This document shows, one piece after another, positions 1 through 8,326 of a DNA stretch of 64,000 nucleotides (positions are counted from its first letter, which is position 1; each line of letters begins with the position of its first letter). The notes beneath the pieces were generated by a model. The model saw only the letters and a program-made list of their open reading frames with translations. It made no database searches and was not told where the DNA came from. Made by a program: the position numbers and the translations under genes. Origin of the DNA: Kitasatospora kifunensis (GTDB taxonomy: Bacteria; Actinomycetota; Actinomycetes; Streptomycetales; Streptomycetaceae); contig NZ_JACHJV010000001.1 of the NCBI RefSeq assembly GCF_014203855.1, positions 6,448,001 through 6,512,000 of the forward strand, written 5' to 3'.

Positions 1-371
1 CGCGCTGCCTGCGCGGCACCGCTCCGCAGGCGGCCGCCCTGCTCGCGCCGGCCGCGCTACGGGCCGAGGCCACCGCCGGCTACCTCCCGTTCGCCGCCGC
101 CTACCCCGCGCTGGTCCGGGCCGGCTCGGGCGCCGGCGCCTACGGCCGCTCCGGCGGCGCGGCGCGCGGCCGCCTCGCCCTGTGGCGGGCGCTGGCCGCG
201 ATGGCCGACCCGGCCGGATACTGCACGATCGCCGAACTGCTCGCCCTGGTGGCCCGGTTACGCTGTTTCACCTGGTGCGAGCCCGCCGACGAGGTCTGGC
301 ACCTGCACCTCGCCCTGGAAGACCCGGCCACCGGCCTCGCCTGGGCGGTCAGCGGCTGCGACTACGACTGA
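1..371 (+). CDS. C-terminal end of an unidentified protein (5' end outside window)
   Basis: An open frame with codons starting at base 3 runs without a stop to TGA at 369-371, giving about 122 residues. The sequence is Ala/Arg-rich at first and then more ordered, ending WHLHLALEDPATGLAW followed by AVSGCDYD. Third positions are almost all G or C, so it looks genuinely coding. I recognise no domain and no catalytic motif; the start lies upstream of the window. It is followed after 70 bases by the response regulator gene in the same direction, so the two may share a transcript. Function unknown. Confidence 0.6.
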   Translation, partial: RCLRGTAPQAAALLAPAALRAEATAGYLPFAAAYPALVRAGSGAGAYGRSGGAARGRLALWRALAAMADPAGYCTIAELLALVARLRCFTWCEPADEVWHLHLALEDPATGLAWAVSGCDYD

Positions 372-441
372 CGCCCCAATTGCCGGTCGGTCTAAGGTGG
401 TGCCCGCCAATGGGTGCGGCTGGGATGGGGGGACCTCGGGC

Positions 442-1113
442 GTGACGCGCGTGCTGGTGGTGGACGACCAGATGTTGATCAGAGTCGGGCTCGCGGCGCT
501 GCTGCGGGCCGCGCCGGGGATGCAGGTGGTCGGCGAGGCGGCCGACGGCGAACAGGCCCTGGCCCTGGCCGTGGCCGAACGGCCCGACATCGTGCTGATG
601 GACATTCGGATGCCGGGCATGGACGGCATCACCGCGACCGACCGGATCCTCAACGAGGCGCCGGAGCCGAAGCCACGGATCATCATCCTGACCACCTTCG
701 ACCTGGACGAGTACGTCTACTCCGCGCTGCGCGCCGGCGCCGCGGGCTTCCTGCTCAAGGACACCCCGCCGGAGCGCCTGCTGACGGCGGTGGCGACGGT
801 GGCGGCCGGCGACATGCTCTTCGCGCCCAGCGTGGTCTGCCGGCTGATCGAGGCCTACGCGCACCGCGCCGCCGGGCGGGTGGCCGATCCGCCACCGGGC
901 CTGGACCCGCTCACCAGCCGGGAGTTGGACGTGCTGCGGCTGGTCGGCCAGGGACTGTCGAACCCGGAGATCGCCGGGCGGCTGGTGGTCAGCGTGGCCA
1001 CGGTCAAGACCCATCTCAACCGGACCATGGCCAAGTTGAACCTCTCCAGCCGGGCCCAGGCGGTGGTGCTCGCCTACGAGAGCGGCCTGGTGATCCCGGG
1101 CGGCGCCGGCTGA
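442..1113 (+). CDS. NarL/FixJ (LuxR-type) response regulator
   Basis: A 223-residue two-domain regulator. The receiver domain (about 1-120) has the acidic pair Asp8-Asp9, the phospho-acceptor Asp54 in VLMDIRMPGMDG, Thr84/85 and Lys106 in FLLKDTPPERL. The output domain (about 150-215) is a LuxR-type helix-turn-helix with LTSRELDVLRLVGQGLSNPE and the recognition segment VATVKTHL. I start at GTG 442 because it puts the conserved RVLVVDD at the N-terminus and has a GGGGGA ribosome site just upstream; an in-frame GTG at 397 would add 15 residues of no family similarity. No histidine kinase is visible downstream, and the upstream fragment does not look like one in the part seen, so the partner kinase is unknown. 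Confidence 0.9.
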   Translation: MTRVLVVDDQMLIRVGLAALLRAAPGMQVVGEAADGEQALALAVAERPDIVLMDIRMPGMDGITATDRILNEAPEPKPRIIILTTFDLDEYVYSALRAGAAGFLLKDTPPERLLTAVATVAAGDMLFAPSVVCRLIEAYAHRAAGRVADPPPGLDPLTSRELDVLRLVGQGLSNPEIAGRLVVSVATVKTHLNRTMAKLNLSSRAQAVVLAYESGLVIPGGAG

Positions 1114-1172
1114 GCGGAATGCTCAACTGCTTTCCTTGTCAACGGGACTGATGCTGGGTCAGGATCGGGCTC

Positions 1173-1865
1173 ATGATCAAGGGAATCATGTTCGACTTTT
1201 CCGGCACTCTCTTCCGGGTCGAGCCGACGGCGCGGTGGCTGGGCGCGGTGGCGACGGCGGCGGGCGTGGAGTTGACCGCCGAGGAGCTGGCCGACGGCGC
1301 GCGCCGCCTTCAGGAGTACGGTGCACTGCCGGGCGGGGCCGAGCCGCGGGTGCTGCCGGCGGAGCTGGTCGAGGCCTGGGAGACCAGGGACCTGAGCGCG
1401 GCCCGGCACCGGGCGGCGTACGCGGGGCTGGCCCGGGCGGCCGGTTCGCCGGGCCCGGAGCTGGCCGACGCGCTGTACGACCGTCACCTGACGCCCGAGG
1501 CCTGGCAGCCCTACCCCGACACCGAGCCGGTGCTGCGCGAACTGCGTCGGCGGGGCCTGCCGGTGGCGGTGGTGAGCAACATCGGCTGGGACCTGCGTCC
1601 GGTCTTCCGTGCGCACGGCCTGGACGAGTTGGTCGACGCCTATCTGCTCTCCTACGAGGTGGGGGTGCAGAAGCCCGATCCGGTGATCTTCGAGGCCGCC
1701 TGCGACCGGCTCGGCCTGGCGCCGAGTGACGTGCTGATGGTGGGTGACAGCCGAGCGGCGGACGGCGGTGCCGCCGCGCTCGGCTGCCCGTTCCTGCCGG
1801 TCGACCACCTCCCGGTCGACCGCCGCCCGAACGGGCTGACCCCGCTGCTCGACCTGCTGAGCTGA
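1173..1865 (+). CDS. HAD-superfamily hydrolase
   Basis: A 230-residue haloacid-dehalogenase-like hydrolase. Motif I is FDFSGTL with nucleophile Asp8; the residue two places on is Ser10, not the Asp of typical HAD phosphatases, so the substrate class is uncertain. Motif II Ser135 (VVSNIGWD), motif III Lys167 (GVQKPDP) and motif IV MVGDSRAADG with Asp192 are all present. An alpha-helical cap (about 15-110) marks a subfamily I enzyme. The ATG at 1173 lies 59 bases after the response regulator. No neighbour points to a substrate. It is close to many actinobacterial 'HAD-IA hydrolases' annotated only by family. Confidence 0.85.
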   Translation: MIKGIMFDFSGTLFRVEPTARWLGAVATAAGVELTAEELADGARRLQEYGALPGGAEPRVLPAELVEAWETRDLSAARHRAAYAGLARAAGSPGPELADALYDRHLTPEAWQPYPDTEPVLRELRRRGLPVAVVSNIGWDLRPVFRAHGLDELVDAYLLSYEVGVQKPDPVIFEAACDRLGLAPSDVLMVGDSRAADGGAAALGCPFLPVDHLPVDRRPNGLTPLLDLLS

Positions 1866-1958
1866 GAATTCCCGGGCGGGACCGTGACCTGCGGGCGGGG
1901 GCGTCGTTGACAACGAGAAGGCCGGTCCCCGGCGCCGTGGCGGGTGACTGACGGATCG

Positions 1959-1987
1959 TAAACTTAGGTTAGGCTAACCTAAGTTTA
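1959..1987. promoter_or_regulatory. Iron box (IdeR/DmdR1 operator)
   Basis: The core TTAGGTTAGGCTAACCTAA (1964-1982) is a perfect 19-bp palindrome around G1973, and symmetry continues outward to a 29-bp perfect inverted repeat at 1959-1987. It matches the actinobacterial iron box bound by Fe2+-loaded IdeR/DmdR1. It sits 25 bases before the start of the diaminobutyrate aminotransferase gene, where a bound repressor would block the promoter. It implies repression of the two-gene operon in iron-replete cells. Confidence 0.93.
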
Positions 1988-2011
1988 CCGTCCCGCATCC
2001 TGGAGTCCACG

Positions 2012-3373
2012 GTGACCCTGACAGCCGACCCCACCGCCACCCCCACCGCCGCCGCGATCCTGCGCCGCCAGCGGGTCCGCGAGTCCGCCGCCCGCACCTA
2101 CGCCCGCTCGTTCCCGATCGTCCCGGTGCGCGCCAGCGGCATGACGGTGGAGGGTGCCGACGGTCGCCGCTACCTCGACTGCCTCTCCGGCGCCGGCACC
2201 CTCGCGCTCGGCCACAACCACCCCGTCGTGCTGGCGGCGATCCGCCGCACGCTGGACAGCGGTGCCCCGCTGCACCTGCTCGACCTCGCCACGGCCGAGA
2301 AGGACGACTTCACCACCGCGCTGCTGGAGAGCCTGCCCGCCCCCTTCGCCAAGGGTGCCAGGGTGCACTTCTGCGGTCCGGCCGGCACCGACGCGGTGGA
2401 GGCCGCGCTCAAGCTGATGCAGACCGCCACCGGGCGGCGCGGTGCCCTCGCCTTCACCGGCGCCTACCACGGCATGACCGCGGGCGCGCTGGCGGTGACC
2501 GGCAACGTCGCGGTCAAGCAGCCGCTGCCCAGCGGCGGCGAGGTCACCCGGCTGCCCTACCCGTACGCCTACCGCTGCCCGTTCGGGGTCGGCGGCGAGG
2601 CAGGCGAGCGGCTGGCCGCCGTCTACACCGAGCGGCTGCTCGACGATCCGGCCGGCGGGGTGCTGCCGCCCGCCGCGATGATCGTGGAGGTGGTGCAGGG
2701 CGAGGGCGGCGCGGTGCCCGCCCCGGACGCCTGGCTGCGCGAGCAGCGCCGGATCACCGCCGAGCGCGGCATCCCGCTGATCGTCGACGAGGTGCAGACC
2801 GGGGTCGGGCGCACCGGCGCGATGTGGGCCGTCGAGCACAGCGGAATCGTCCCGGACGCGATGGTGCTCTCCAAGGCGATCGGCGGCAGCCTGCCGCTCG
2901 CCGTGGTGGTCTACCGCGAGGAGTACGACAGTTGGCAGCCCGGCGCGCACACCGGCACCTTCCGGGGCAACACGCTCGCCATGGCGGCCGGTGCCGCCAC
3001 GCTGCGCCACGTCGCCGCGGACGGCCTGGTCGCGCGGGCCGAACAGGTCGGGCACCGGCTGCTGACCGAGCTGACGGCACTCAAGGGGCGGCTGCCGGTG
3101 ATCGGCGACGTGCGCGGGCGCGGGCTGATGCTCGGCGTCGAACTGGTCGACCCGACCGGCGTGGCGGACGCCGTCGGCTCCTACCCGCCGGACCCCGCGC
3201 TGGCCGTGCGGGTCCGAGAGGCCTGCCTGGCCCGTGGGCTGATCGTCGAGCTGGGCGGGCGGCACGACGCGGTGCTGCGCCTGCTGCCCCCGCTGACCAT
3301 CACGGACGAGCAGGCGGGGGCCGTGCTGGAGCGGCTGGCCGAGGCGATCGCGGCAGCCGGGTCCGGCTCGTGA
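2012..3373 (+). CDS. dat: Diaminobutyrate--2-oxoglutarate aminotransferase (class III, PLP)
   Basis: A 453-residue class III aminotransferase. It should convert aspartate semialdehyde and glutamate to L-2,4-diaminobutyrate. Visible features are CGPAGTDAVE (121-130, phosphate-binding), AYHG at 151-154, IVDEVQTGVGRTG with the cofactor-contacting Asp259, and the Schiff-base Lys288 in LSKAIGG. Length and the N-terminal FCGPAGTDA/YHGMTAGAL pattern fit the Dat/RhbA branch better than ornithine or GABA aminotransferases. The GTG start at 2012 lies just after the iron box. The decarboxylase gene overlaps its stop codon (GTGA), so the two are co-translated. The order matches rhbA-rhbB of rhizobactin 1021 and dat-ddc of 1,3-diaminopropane synthesis. 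Confidence 0.88.
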   Translation: MTLTADPTATPTAAAILRRQRVRESAARTYARSFPIVPVRASGMTVEGADGRRYLDCLSGAGTLALGHNHPVVLAAIRRTLDSGAPLHLLDLATAEKDDFTTALLESLPAPFAKGARVHFCGPAGTDAVEAALKLMQTATGRRGALAFTGAYHGMTAGALAVTGNVAVKQPLPSGGEVTRLPYPYAYRCPFGVGGEAGERLAAVYTERLLDDPAGGVLPPAAMIVEVVQGEGGAVPAPDAWLREQRRITAERGIPLIVDEVQTGVGRTGAMWAVEHSGIVPDAMVLSKAIGGSLPLAVVVYREEYDSWQPGAHTGTFRGNTLAMAAGAATLRHVAADGLVARAEQVGHRLLTELTALKGRLPVIGDVRGRGLMLGVELVDPTGVADAVGSYPPDPALAVRVREACLARGLIVELGGRHDAVLRLLPPLTITDEQAGAVLERLAEAIAAAGSGS

Positions 3374-5004
3374 CGCATCGCCAGATGCCCCCTCTGCTAC
3401 CGGTGTTGGCGGCTGTGCCGAGTCAGTCGACGGCCTCGCCGCGGGCGGGGCTGGCGGCTCCGCCGGCCCTGGCGGCGCTGGCCGGTGGGACGGCGGGGCC
3501 GCAGGCGCTGCGCCCGCTGCTCGCGCAGGTGCTGGCGGCGCTGGCGACCGGCGCCGCCCGCCGGGGCGGTCCGGTGGCAGGCGGCGATCCGCGCGAGCTG
3601 GCCGAGCAGGTGGCCCGTGCCGCCCGGGAGCCGAGCGGTGCGGCCGCGCTGGGCGCGCTCACCGAACTGCTCGCCCAGGGCGCCGCCGACCCCGCCGACC
3701 CGGCCTGTGTCGCGCACCTGCACTGCCCGCCGCTCGCGGTCGCGGTCGCCGCCGACCTCGCGGTCAGCGCGCTCAACCCCTCGCTGGACTCCTGGGACCA
3801 GGCACCGGCGGCCACCGTGCTGGAGACCGAGCTACTGGCCGAACTGGCCGCGCTGGTCGGCTACCGGCCGCACCGGGCGGCCGGAGTCCTCACCTCCGGC
3901 GGCACCGAGTCCAACCTGCTCGGCCTGCTGCTGGCCCGCGACCGGCTGCTGCCCGGGCAGCCGGAGCTGACCGGCGTCGACCCGGCCTGCCGCCCGCGGA
4001 TCTTCGCCTCCCGGGCCGCCCACTTCTCCATCCAGCGCGCGGCCGCCGTGCTCGGCCTCGGCGAGCGCGCGGTGGTCCCGATCGAGGTCGACCGCGACCA
4101 GCGGATGGACCCCGAGGCGCTGGCCCGGGCACTGGCCGCCGCCCGGGACGCGGGCCAGACCCCGCTCGCGGTGGTCGCCACCGCCGGCACCACCGACACC
4201 GGCGCGATCGACCCGCTGCACCGCTGCGCGGACCTGGCGGCCGGGTACGGCGCCTGGCTGCACGTGGACGCCGCCTACGGCGGCGGCGCGCTGCTCTCCG
4301 ATCGGCTGGCCCCGCTGCTGGACGGCCTGGCCCGCGCCGATTCGGTCTCGCTGGACTGGCACAAACTGGGCTGGCAGCCGGTGGCCGCCGGGGTGTTCCT
4401 GGTCCGGGAGGCCGAGAGCTACGCCTCGCTGGCCCGCCGCGCGGCCTACCTCAATCCGGCGGACGACGAGGAGGCGGGCTATCCGAGCCTGCTCGGCCGC
4501 TCGCTGCGCACCACCCGCAGGGCCGACGCGTTCTCGCTCGCGGTCACCCTGCGCACGCTGGGCCGCGCGGGCCTCGGCCGGCTGGTCGACCGCTGCCACG
4601 AGCTGGCCCTGGCGGCCGCCGCCGGGATCCGGGCCAGAGCGGAGCTGGAGCTGCACGCAGATCCGCTGCTGACCACCGTGCTCTTTCGCCACCTGCCCGC
4701 CGATCCCGCGCGGCGGGCCGATCCGGCGGCCCTCGACGCGTTCAACGCCGAGCTGCGCCGACGGCTGCTGGCCACCGGGCGCGCGGTCCTCGGCCGCACC
4801 GAACTGCCCGCCGCGGGGCCACAGGTGACGGCCGGCCTGGTCCGGCTGAAGCTCACCCTGCTCAACCCGCAGACCACCGAGGCCGACCTGGCCCGGCTGC
4901 TCGACCTCGTGGTCGCCACCGGGCGCGAACTGGAACGGGAACTGGAACGAGAACAGGAACGGGCCGGGGAGCCCTGGGGCGCCGGGCCCCTCGCGGTGCC
5001 CTGA
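3370..5004 (+). CDS. ddc: L-2,4-diaminobutyrate decarboxylase (PLP group II decarboxylase)
   Basis: A 544-residue group II PLP decarboxylase. It has TSGGTESN (175-182, phosphate cup), the cofactor-stacking His218 (AAHFS), HVDAAYGG with Asp300, and the PLP lysine Lys332 in LDWHKLGWQP. Paired with Dat, the expected reaction is 2,4-diaminobutyrate to 1,3-diaminopropane, a building block of citrate-hydroxamate siderophores such as schizokinen and rhizobactin. The GTG start overlaps the dat stop; ATG at 3385 is an alternative. The first ~60 residues are Ala/Pro-rich and poorly conserved. The C-terminus ends in a Glu/Arg repeat (ELERELEREQER). It could instead act on lysine or ornithine like DesA, but the aminotransferase neighbour favours diaminobutyrate. 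No hydroxylase or NIS synthetase gene follows. Confidence 0.85.
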   Translation: MTHRQMPPLLPVLAAVPSQSTASPRAGLAAPPALAALAGGTAGPQALRPLLAQVLAALATGAARRGGPVAGGDPRELAEQVARAAREPSGAAALGALTELLAQGAADPADPACVAHLHCPPLAVAVAADLAVSALNPSLDSWDQAPAATVLETELLAELAALVGYRPHRAAGVLTSGGTESNLLGLLLARDRLLPGQPELTGVDPACRPRIFASRAAHFSIQRAAAVLGLGERAVVPIEVDRDQRMDPEALARALAAARDAGQTPLAVVATAGTTDTGAIDPLHRCADLAAGYGAWLHVDAAYGGGALLSDRLAPLLDGLARADSVSLDWHKLGWQPVAAGVFLVREAESYASLARRAAYLNPADDEEAGYPSLLGRSLRTTRRADAFSLAVTLRTLGRAGLGRLVDRCHELALAAAAGIRARAELELHADPLLTTVLFRHLPADPARRADPAALDAFNAELRRRLLATGRAVLGRTELPAAGPQVTAGLVRLKLTLLNPQTTEADLARLLDLVVATGRELERELEREQERAGEPWGAGPLAVP

Positions 5005-5010
5005 CAGGCC

Positions 5011-5814
5011 CTAGTCCCGCAGGCCGAGCAGGATCGCCCGGGTCCGCTCCCAGGTCTGCGGGTCGCTGGCGACCAGCAGACCGTCCTCACCGCCGGGCGG
5101 GTCGGCGCGGTAGGGCGAGCCGTCCAGGCGGGCCGAGACGCCGCCGCTCTCGCGCACCAGCAGCGAGCCGGGGGCGTGGTCCCAGGGCAGGGTGCGCCAG
5201 TACAGCAGGAACTCCAACCCGCCGTCGGCGAGCAGTGGATACTCCATGCCGGCCGCGCGCCGACCCGCGGTCAGCTCGCCGAAGGCGGAGGAGCCAAGAC
5301 CAAGGCCTGGAAAGCGTCCCGGCAGGCGCAGGTAGGGCTTGACCGAGCCGCGCCACAGGGCAGGGTCGGCGGGGGCCGGGGCCCGGGTCAGCCGGTGCCC
5401 GTCACGCCAGGCACCGGCGCCGAGCTCGGCGGTGTAGCTGGTGCGGGTCATCGGCTGCCAGATCCAGGCGGCCACCGCCTGGCCGTCGCGCACCAGCGAG
5501 GCCATCACGGCGAAGTCGGGGCGGCCCGCGACGAAGTTGGCGGTGCCGTCGACCGGGTCGACCAGCCAGCAGGCGGGCTCGTTGTGCAGCGCCCGGGCGA
5601 GCGCCGGGTCGGCGGCCACCGCCTCCTCGCCGACCACCGGGACCGGCAGCAGCTCGCGCAGGCGACGGGTGATGATCGCCTCGGCCTCCCGGTCGGCGAT
5701 GGTCACCACGTCGCCGGGGGCCTTCTCCATCACCTCGCCGGCCCTCAGTGCCCGAAACCGCGGCTCGACGGCCTGAGCCGACGCCTCGGTGAGGATCTCG
5801 GCCACCTTCTCCAT
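5011..5814 (-). CDS. Inositol-monophosphatase-family phosphatase
   Basis: A 267-residue member of the Mg2+-dependent FIG/IMPase fold, as in inositol-1-phosphatase, histidinol phosphatase and CysQ. The metal-binding motifs are VVGEEAV (Glu63/64), LVDPVDGTANF (Asp86, Asp89, Thr91) and a late WDHAPGSLLVRESGG that supplies the third Asp. Substrate cannot be read from the sequence; SuhB-like, HisN-like or CysQ-like roles are all possible. The chosen ATG at 5814 puts MEKVAEIL at the N-terminus; GTG at 5820 is possible. It ends 6 bases from the convergent ddc stop, with no clear terminator between them. Confidence 0.85.
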   Translation of the reverse strand: MEKVAEILTEASAQAVEPRFRALRAGEVMEKAPGDVVTIADREAEAIITRRLRELLPVPVVGEEAVAADPALARALHNEPACWLVDPVDGTANFVAGRPDFAVMASLVRDGQAVAAWIWQPMTRTSYTAELGAGAWRDGHRLTRAPAPADPALWRGSVKPYLRLPGRFPGLGLGSSAFGELTAGRRAAGMEYPLLADGGLEFLLYWRTLPWDHAPGSLLVRESGGVSARLDGSPYRADPPGGEDGLLVASDPQTWERTRAILLGLRD

Positions 5815-5954
5815 GAGCACGCCGGTGCGCTCCCTTCGCTCGGCTCCACTCTTGCACGCCTGATCCGATCCGACCTGCGCCGACCAGGGAGTGGACCGCG
5901 GCGTCCAAGGGGCAGGAAAACGGGGCAGGAAACGGGGCAGGACGGTGCCCGGGC

Positions 5955-6425
5955 TCAGTCGGCGGCGCGGCGCGCGGTGAGCTTGGCGATCTGGCGGTGA
6001 CTCAGCTCGGTGGTCCGGCGCATGTGCCGGATCAGCAGCTTCAGCTCCTGCTCGCTGTCCCGGGCGAAGAGCTCGTCCCAGTCGGTGCTCAGTTCGCGCC
6101 AGAGCTCGCCGAAGCGGGCCATCGCCGCGGGCACCAACTGGACCAGGACCCGGCGGCGGTCGTGCGTGTCCCGCTCCCGCGTGAGGTAGCCGGCCTTCTC
6201 CAGCCGGTCCACCAGGCGGGTGGCGGAGCCGCTGGTCAGACCGGTCAGCTCGGCGATCCGCCCGGTGGTGACCGGCCCGGGCTCCAGGGAGAGCAGGTTG
6301 AGGCACTGCACGTCGGTGGGGTGCAGGCCGAGGTGGTCGGCGACCGCCTGGTTGAACAGGACGTACGAGGCGATGTAGCGCCGCGATTCGGCGCGCAGCT
6401 CGGCCAGCAGATCGTCACCGGTCAT
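5955..6425 (-). CDS. MarR-family transcriptional regulator
   Basis: A 156-residue winged-helix regulator. The core TGRIAELTGLTSGSATRLVDRLEKAGYLTRERDTHDRR (about 50-90) is the MarR helix-turn-helix plus wing with the DxRR tip; flanking helices form the dimer interface. The start at 6425 follows GAGAAGGGG. The gene is divergent from an NmrA-like oxidoreductase gene, with an imperfect palindrome between them, the usual layout for a ligand-released repressor of its neighbour. Its ligand is unknown. Confidence 0.9.
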   Translation of the reverse strand: MTGDDLLAELRAESRRYIASYVLFNQAVADHLGLHPTDVQCLNLLSLEPGPVTTGRIAELTGLTSGSATRLVDRLEKAGYLTRERDTHDRRRVLVQLVPAAMARFGELWRELSTDWDELFARDSEQELKLLIRHMRRTTELSHRQIAKLTARRAAD

Positions 6426-6453
6426 GGTGGGGCCCCTTCTCCGTCTCCCGATA

Positions 6454-6476
6454 ATTAATTGCGTCGCGCAGGTAAT
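6454..6476. promoter_or_regulatory. Candidate MarR operator
   Basis: ATTAATTGCG at 6454-6463, a TCG spacer and CGCAGGTAAT at 6467-6476 form an inverted repeat with 8 of 10 paired positions. It is AT-rich against its surroundings and lies in the 69-base gap between the divergent marR and NmrA-like genes, where one dimer could control both. Assignment rests on symmetry and position only. Confidence 0.5.
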
Positions 6477-6494
6477 GCGTCCTATGTTTGCTGC

Positions 6495-7391
6495 ATGACA
6501 CAGCAATTCTACTCAGGACCGGTTGCCGTCACCGGTGCCACCGGCGCCCAGGGCGGTGCCACGCTGCGCGCCCTGCTGCGGGCCGGTGCCCAGGTCCGCG
6601 CCCTCACCCGCGCCCCGCACTCGCCCGCCGCGGCCGAGCTGCGCGCGCTGGGCGCGGAAGTCGTCCAGGCCGACTTCCAGGACCAGGACTCGCTGCGCGC
6701 CGCGCTCGCCGGGGCCGGCGCGCTGTTCGCGATGTCGACGCCCTTCGGCACCGACTTCGCCACCGAGACCGCCCAGGGCATCGGCCTGCTGGATGCGGCG
6801 GTGGCCGGCGGGACGGTCGAGCACGTGGTCTTCACCTCGGCCACCAATGCCGACCGGGCCACCGGCATCCCGCACTTCGACAGCAAGTCCCTGATCGAGC
6901 GGCACCTGAGCACGCTCGGCCTGTCCTGGACGGTGCTCGGCCCGGGCGTCTTCATGGACAACTACGCCAACGACTGGTCCTTGGAGTCACTGCGCGAGGG
7001 CGTGCTCGCGCTGCCGATGCCGGGGGAGAGCCCGCTTCCCCTGGTCGCGGCGGCGGACATCGGCGCCCTCGCGGCCCTCGCCCTGGCGCAGCCGGAGCGG
7101 TTCGCCGGGCGCCGCATCGACCTCGCCTCGCAGTGGCGCACGCCGTTGCAGGTGGCGGCGGCGATCAGCGCGGCGAGCGGGCGCGAGATCGTCCACCGGG
7201 AGGTGCCGCTGGCGGTGGTCGAGAGCTACTCGCCGGACCTGGCGACGATGTTCCGCTACTTCCAGCAGGTCGGCCTGGAGGTGGAGGTCGAGGAGCTGCA
7301 CCGCTGCTACCCGGAGGTCGGCTGGCACACCATGGAACGCTGGGCGGCGGGCCGCTCCTGGGACTTGGGGCCCGCCCAGAGGGTCCGCTAA
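6495..7391 (+). CDS. NmrA-like NAD(P)-binding oxidoreductase/sensor
   Basis: A 298-residue atypical short-chain dehydrogenase of the NmrA/HSCARG group. The N-terminal GATGAQG (14-20) is the dinucleotide loop, and RALTRAPHSPAA suggests NADP preference. FTSATNADRATGIPHFDSK and the following helix lie where the active site would be, but the Tyr-x3-Lys pair of classical SDRs is absent, as in this family. Residues around WTVLGPGVFMDNYAND are typical. Members act as redox sensors or quinone/isoflavone reductases. The divergent MarR gene implies induction by a small molecule. The ATG at 6495 has only a weak ribosome site; the 3' end overlaps the convergent merR gene by 4 bases. Confidence 0.85.
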   Translation: MTQQFYSGPVAVTGATGAQGGATLRALLRAGAQVRALTRAPHSPAAAELRALGAEVVQADFQDQDSLRAALAGAGALFAMSTPFGTDFATETAQGIGLLDAAVAGGTVEHVVFTSATNADRATGIPHFDSKSLIERHLSTLGLSWTVLGPGVFMDNYANDWSLESLREGVLALPMPGESPLPLVAAADIGALAALALAQPERFAGRRIDLASQWRTPLQVAAAISAASGREIVHREVPLAVVESYSPDLATMFRYFQQVGLEVEVEELHRCYPEVGWHTMERWAAGRSWDLGPAQRVR

Positions 7392-8158
7392 CGCCGTCGG
7401 CGCAGCACCCCGTCGTACTCGGCGTGCACCCGGCGGTCCAGGGCCAGGCCGAACTGGGCGTCCGCGACCGTGCGGGCCAGCGGGCGGATCCGGGTCAGCT
7501 GTTCGGTCAGGTGGGCGGCCTCGCCGGGCGGCAGCGGCTCCTCGCCGGTGAGCGCGGCCAGCAGTTGATCGCGGATCAGGCCGACGAAGACCTCCGCCAT
7601 CGCGTCCGCGTACTCCTGCGCCTTGCGGCTGGCGTCCAGCACGGCGGCCAGCGGGATGCCCTCGGCGATGAGCGCGGTGGTGGCGTCCATCAGGCGGCGG
7701 CTGATGTGGGTGATGCCGTCCTCGGTGACGGTGATGTAGCCCTGGGCCAGTGACTCGGCGGTGTTGGCCTCGGTGAGCTGGTCGCCGAAGGCCGTGCGCA
7801 GCTCGTCCCAGCCGAGCGAGACGGGGGTCTCGTCCGACCAGGGGGAGATGATGGCGGCCTCCAGGCCGATCAGCTCGGCCACGTCGCGCCCGCTCTCGCC
7901 GGCGCCGATCAGCTCGGCGATGCCGCCCAAGGTGTGGCCGCGCTCCAGGAGTTCGGCGATCACCTTGAGTCGGGCCAGGTGCGCCTGGCCGTACCAGGCG
8001 ATCCGGCCCTCCCGGCGCGGCGGCGGCAGCAGCTTGCGCTCGCGGTAGAAGCGCAGCGTGCGGGTGGTGATGCCGGCGGCAGCGGCGAGCTCCGCCACCC
8101 GGTACTCGCGCGGGCCCGCGCCGTCCTCGCCGACCTGGTCGTTCTCGATCTCCGCCAC
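7388..8158 (-). CDS. MerR-family transcriptional regulator
   Basis: A 256-residue regulator with an N-terminal MerR winged helix, YRVAELAAAAGITTRTLRFYRERKLLPPPRR (about 19-50) and a wing containing GRIAWYGQAHLARL. The ~170-residue C-terminal part is much longer than the effector region of metal-sensing MerR proteins and has no cysteine cluster, so a metal ligand is unlikely. It is divergent from the monooxygenase operon (start 8327), which makes that operon a plausible target. The ATG at 8158 gives a hydrophilic acidic leader before the HTH. Confidence 0.88.
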   Translation of the reverse strand: MAEIENDQVGEDGAGPREYRVAELAAAAGITTRTLRFYRERKLLPPPRREGRIAWYGQAHLARLKVIAELLERGHTLGGIAELIGAGESGRDVAELIGLEAAIISPWSDETPVSLGWDELRTAFGDQLTEANTAESLAQGYITVTEDGITHISRRLMDATTALIAEGIPLAAVLDASRKAQEYADAMAEVFVGLIRDQLLAALTGEEPLPPGEAAHLTEQLTRIRPLARTVADAQFGLALDRRVHAEYDGVLRRRR

Positions 8159-8238
8159 GCGGCCAGCATAGGGCGGCGGCGGCGCGAACTGGTCCGGTCA
8201 GGGTTCTTCCGCGCACTGTCCGCAGGGGTTAACCTGCC

Positions 8239-8266
8239 AATCGTGCCAGTGGATACTGGCACGATT
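8239..8266. promoter_or_regulatory. Perfect 12-4-12 palindrome before the monooxygenase operon
   Basis: AATCGTGCCAGT (8239-8250) and ACTGGCACGATT (8255-8266) are exact inverted copies around GGAT. The site lies between the divergent merR gene and the monooxygenase gene, 60 bases before the latter's ATG. Size and symmetry suit a dimeric repressor of TetR or similar type. It is not followed by a T-run and no gene ends here, so a terminator is unlikely. The adjacent MerR protein is one candidate binder. Confidence 0.6.
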
Positions 8267-8326
8267 TTCGCAGGCCGCAGAGGACCGCCAGAGAGCCGCA
8301 GGGCACCGCCAGAGAGGACTCGCCGC

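Noticed and set aside
1959..5004. Complete desferrioxamine (desABCD) cluster
   Set aside because: Only an aminotransferase and a decarboxylase are present; no hydroxylase, acyltransferase or NIS synthetase gene.
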